Below are positions 5,427 through 5,823 of a DNA stretch of 5,823 bases, one piece after another. Position 1 is the first letter of the stretch. Every line of letters starts with the position of its first letter. The stretch lies in contig CAMWSA010000256.1 of the NCBI GenBank assembly GCA_947176785.1, positions 1 through 5,823 of the forward strand, read 5' to 3'. The notes under the pieces were generated by a model. That model made no database searches. It was given only the letters and a program-made list of their open reading frames with translations, and had not been told where the DNA came from. The DNA is from an uncultured Lachnospiraceae bacterium (GTDB taxonomy: Bacteria; Bacillota; Clostridia; Lachnospirales; Lachnospiraceae). The position numbers and the translations under genes were made by a program.

Positions 5427-5823
5427 GGCTGTGGGCATTGCGCTGGCCAGCGATGTCCTGGCCAGCGCCGTCAGCGCTTACACCTACGGCAAAAACAAGA
5501 ATCTGGACATCCGCAACGGCCTTGTGATGATGGTTACGGTGCTGCTGTTTACTTTGGGGGGAAGCTGGGTGGCCAGCAAGGTTCCGAACACTACCATGGG
5601 AAGCTTCTCTGTGTTTATGACCCTGCTGCTGGGAATCAAGTTTATCGTAAAGCCTGTGATGGCCACCAAAGAGTCCATGAACAGGGTCAGCGGGAAAAAG
5701 CGGGTCATACAGTCCGTCGTCTGTGGAACTGCCGTGGGCTTTATCTGCGGCTTCATCGGGGCGGCGGCGGCATGATGATGCTGCTGATCCTCACCAGTGT
5801 TCTGGGGTATGAACTCAAGACGG
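5296..5823 (+). pseudogene. TauE/SafE-family permease, frameshifted and cut by window end
   Basis: The start has GGAGGG (5284-5289) six bases before the ATG. The product is an integral membrane permease of the TauE/SafE (DUF81) group, thought to export sulfite or organosulfonates or similar anions. Hydrophobic helices lie at about residues 3-20, 26-40, 45-62, 74-95, 103-119 and 138-157. The family's glycine-rich first-repeat motif AGIGAGLGTGFAGMSAAAVISP (11-32) is clear. The frame ends after 159 residues at a TGA (5773-5775), in the middle of the second glycine-rich repeat: GFICGFIGA then AAA-stop. Shifting frame at about 5763 restores GGGMMMLLILTSVLGYELKT, exactly what relatives have, and this runs to the window edge. 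One missing base in the GGGGCGGCGGCGGC run explains it. It may be a true pseudogene, a phase-variable tract or a sequencing error. The natural gene would be about 250-260 aa. Confidence 0.85.

Noticed and set aside
1..5823. tRNA, rRNA or known riboswitch
   Set aside because: No cloverleaf with a GTTCRA-type T-arm, rRNA-like segment or recognisable riboswitch core was seen in the intergenic stretches.

Overview
The window looks like an accessory segment from a gut Firmicutes genome, most likely Lachnospiraceae or a near relative. The clues are strong AGGAGG-type ribosome binding sites, a BlaI/M56 regulatory pair, a YVDKTGLI/SRPRRFGKS-type AAA-ATPase and a TauE-like permease typical of those genomes. 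This placement is inferred from recalled protein families, not from a search.

Layout, all genes on the + strand. (1) Positions 1-175 hold two complete copies and fragments of a 76-bp tandem repeat in which every unit carries two hairpins, followed by a symmetric hairpin at 187-220 that may be a bidirectional terminator. (2) At 466-1791 lies an AAA-ATPase-like gene of the family that normally ends in a PD-(D/E)XK nuclease domain; here the nuclease core is missing. Its stop overlaps (ATGA) the start of a small P-loop kinase-like gene at 1788-2339. (3) A 283-bp gap contains a near-perfect 66-bp hairpin just upstream of a 391-aa protein (2623-3798) that joins an HD phosphohydrolase to a zinc-metallopeptidase-like HELVH domain. 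(4) A promoter covered by two BlaI-type dyads drives a BlaI-family repressor (3954-4313). Its usual partner, the M56 membrane sensor-protease BlaR1, survives only as a 37-residue N-terminal stub that runs into a different frame encoding an extracytoplasmic-type domain. (5) A TauE/SafE permease (from 5296) is broken by an apparent one-base deletion in a GC run at about 5761-5763; its reading frame resumes and runs off the end of the window.

The common theme is erosion. Three genes (AAA-ATPase, M56, TauE) have lost essential parts, and the repressor appears to have lost the protease that would relieve it. The intact genes (kinase-like protein, HD-peptidase fusion, BlaI) sit among these remnants with no clear shared pathway. 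The most unusual items are the two-hairpin tandem repeat, the HD-HExxH fusion, and the BlaI gene with an intact operator but no working sensor.
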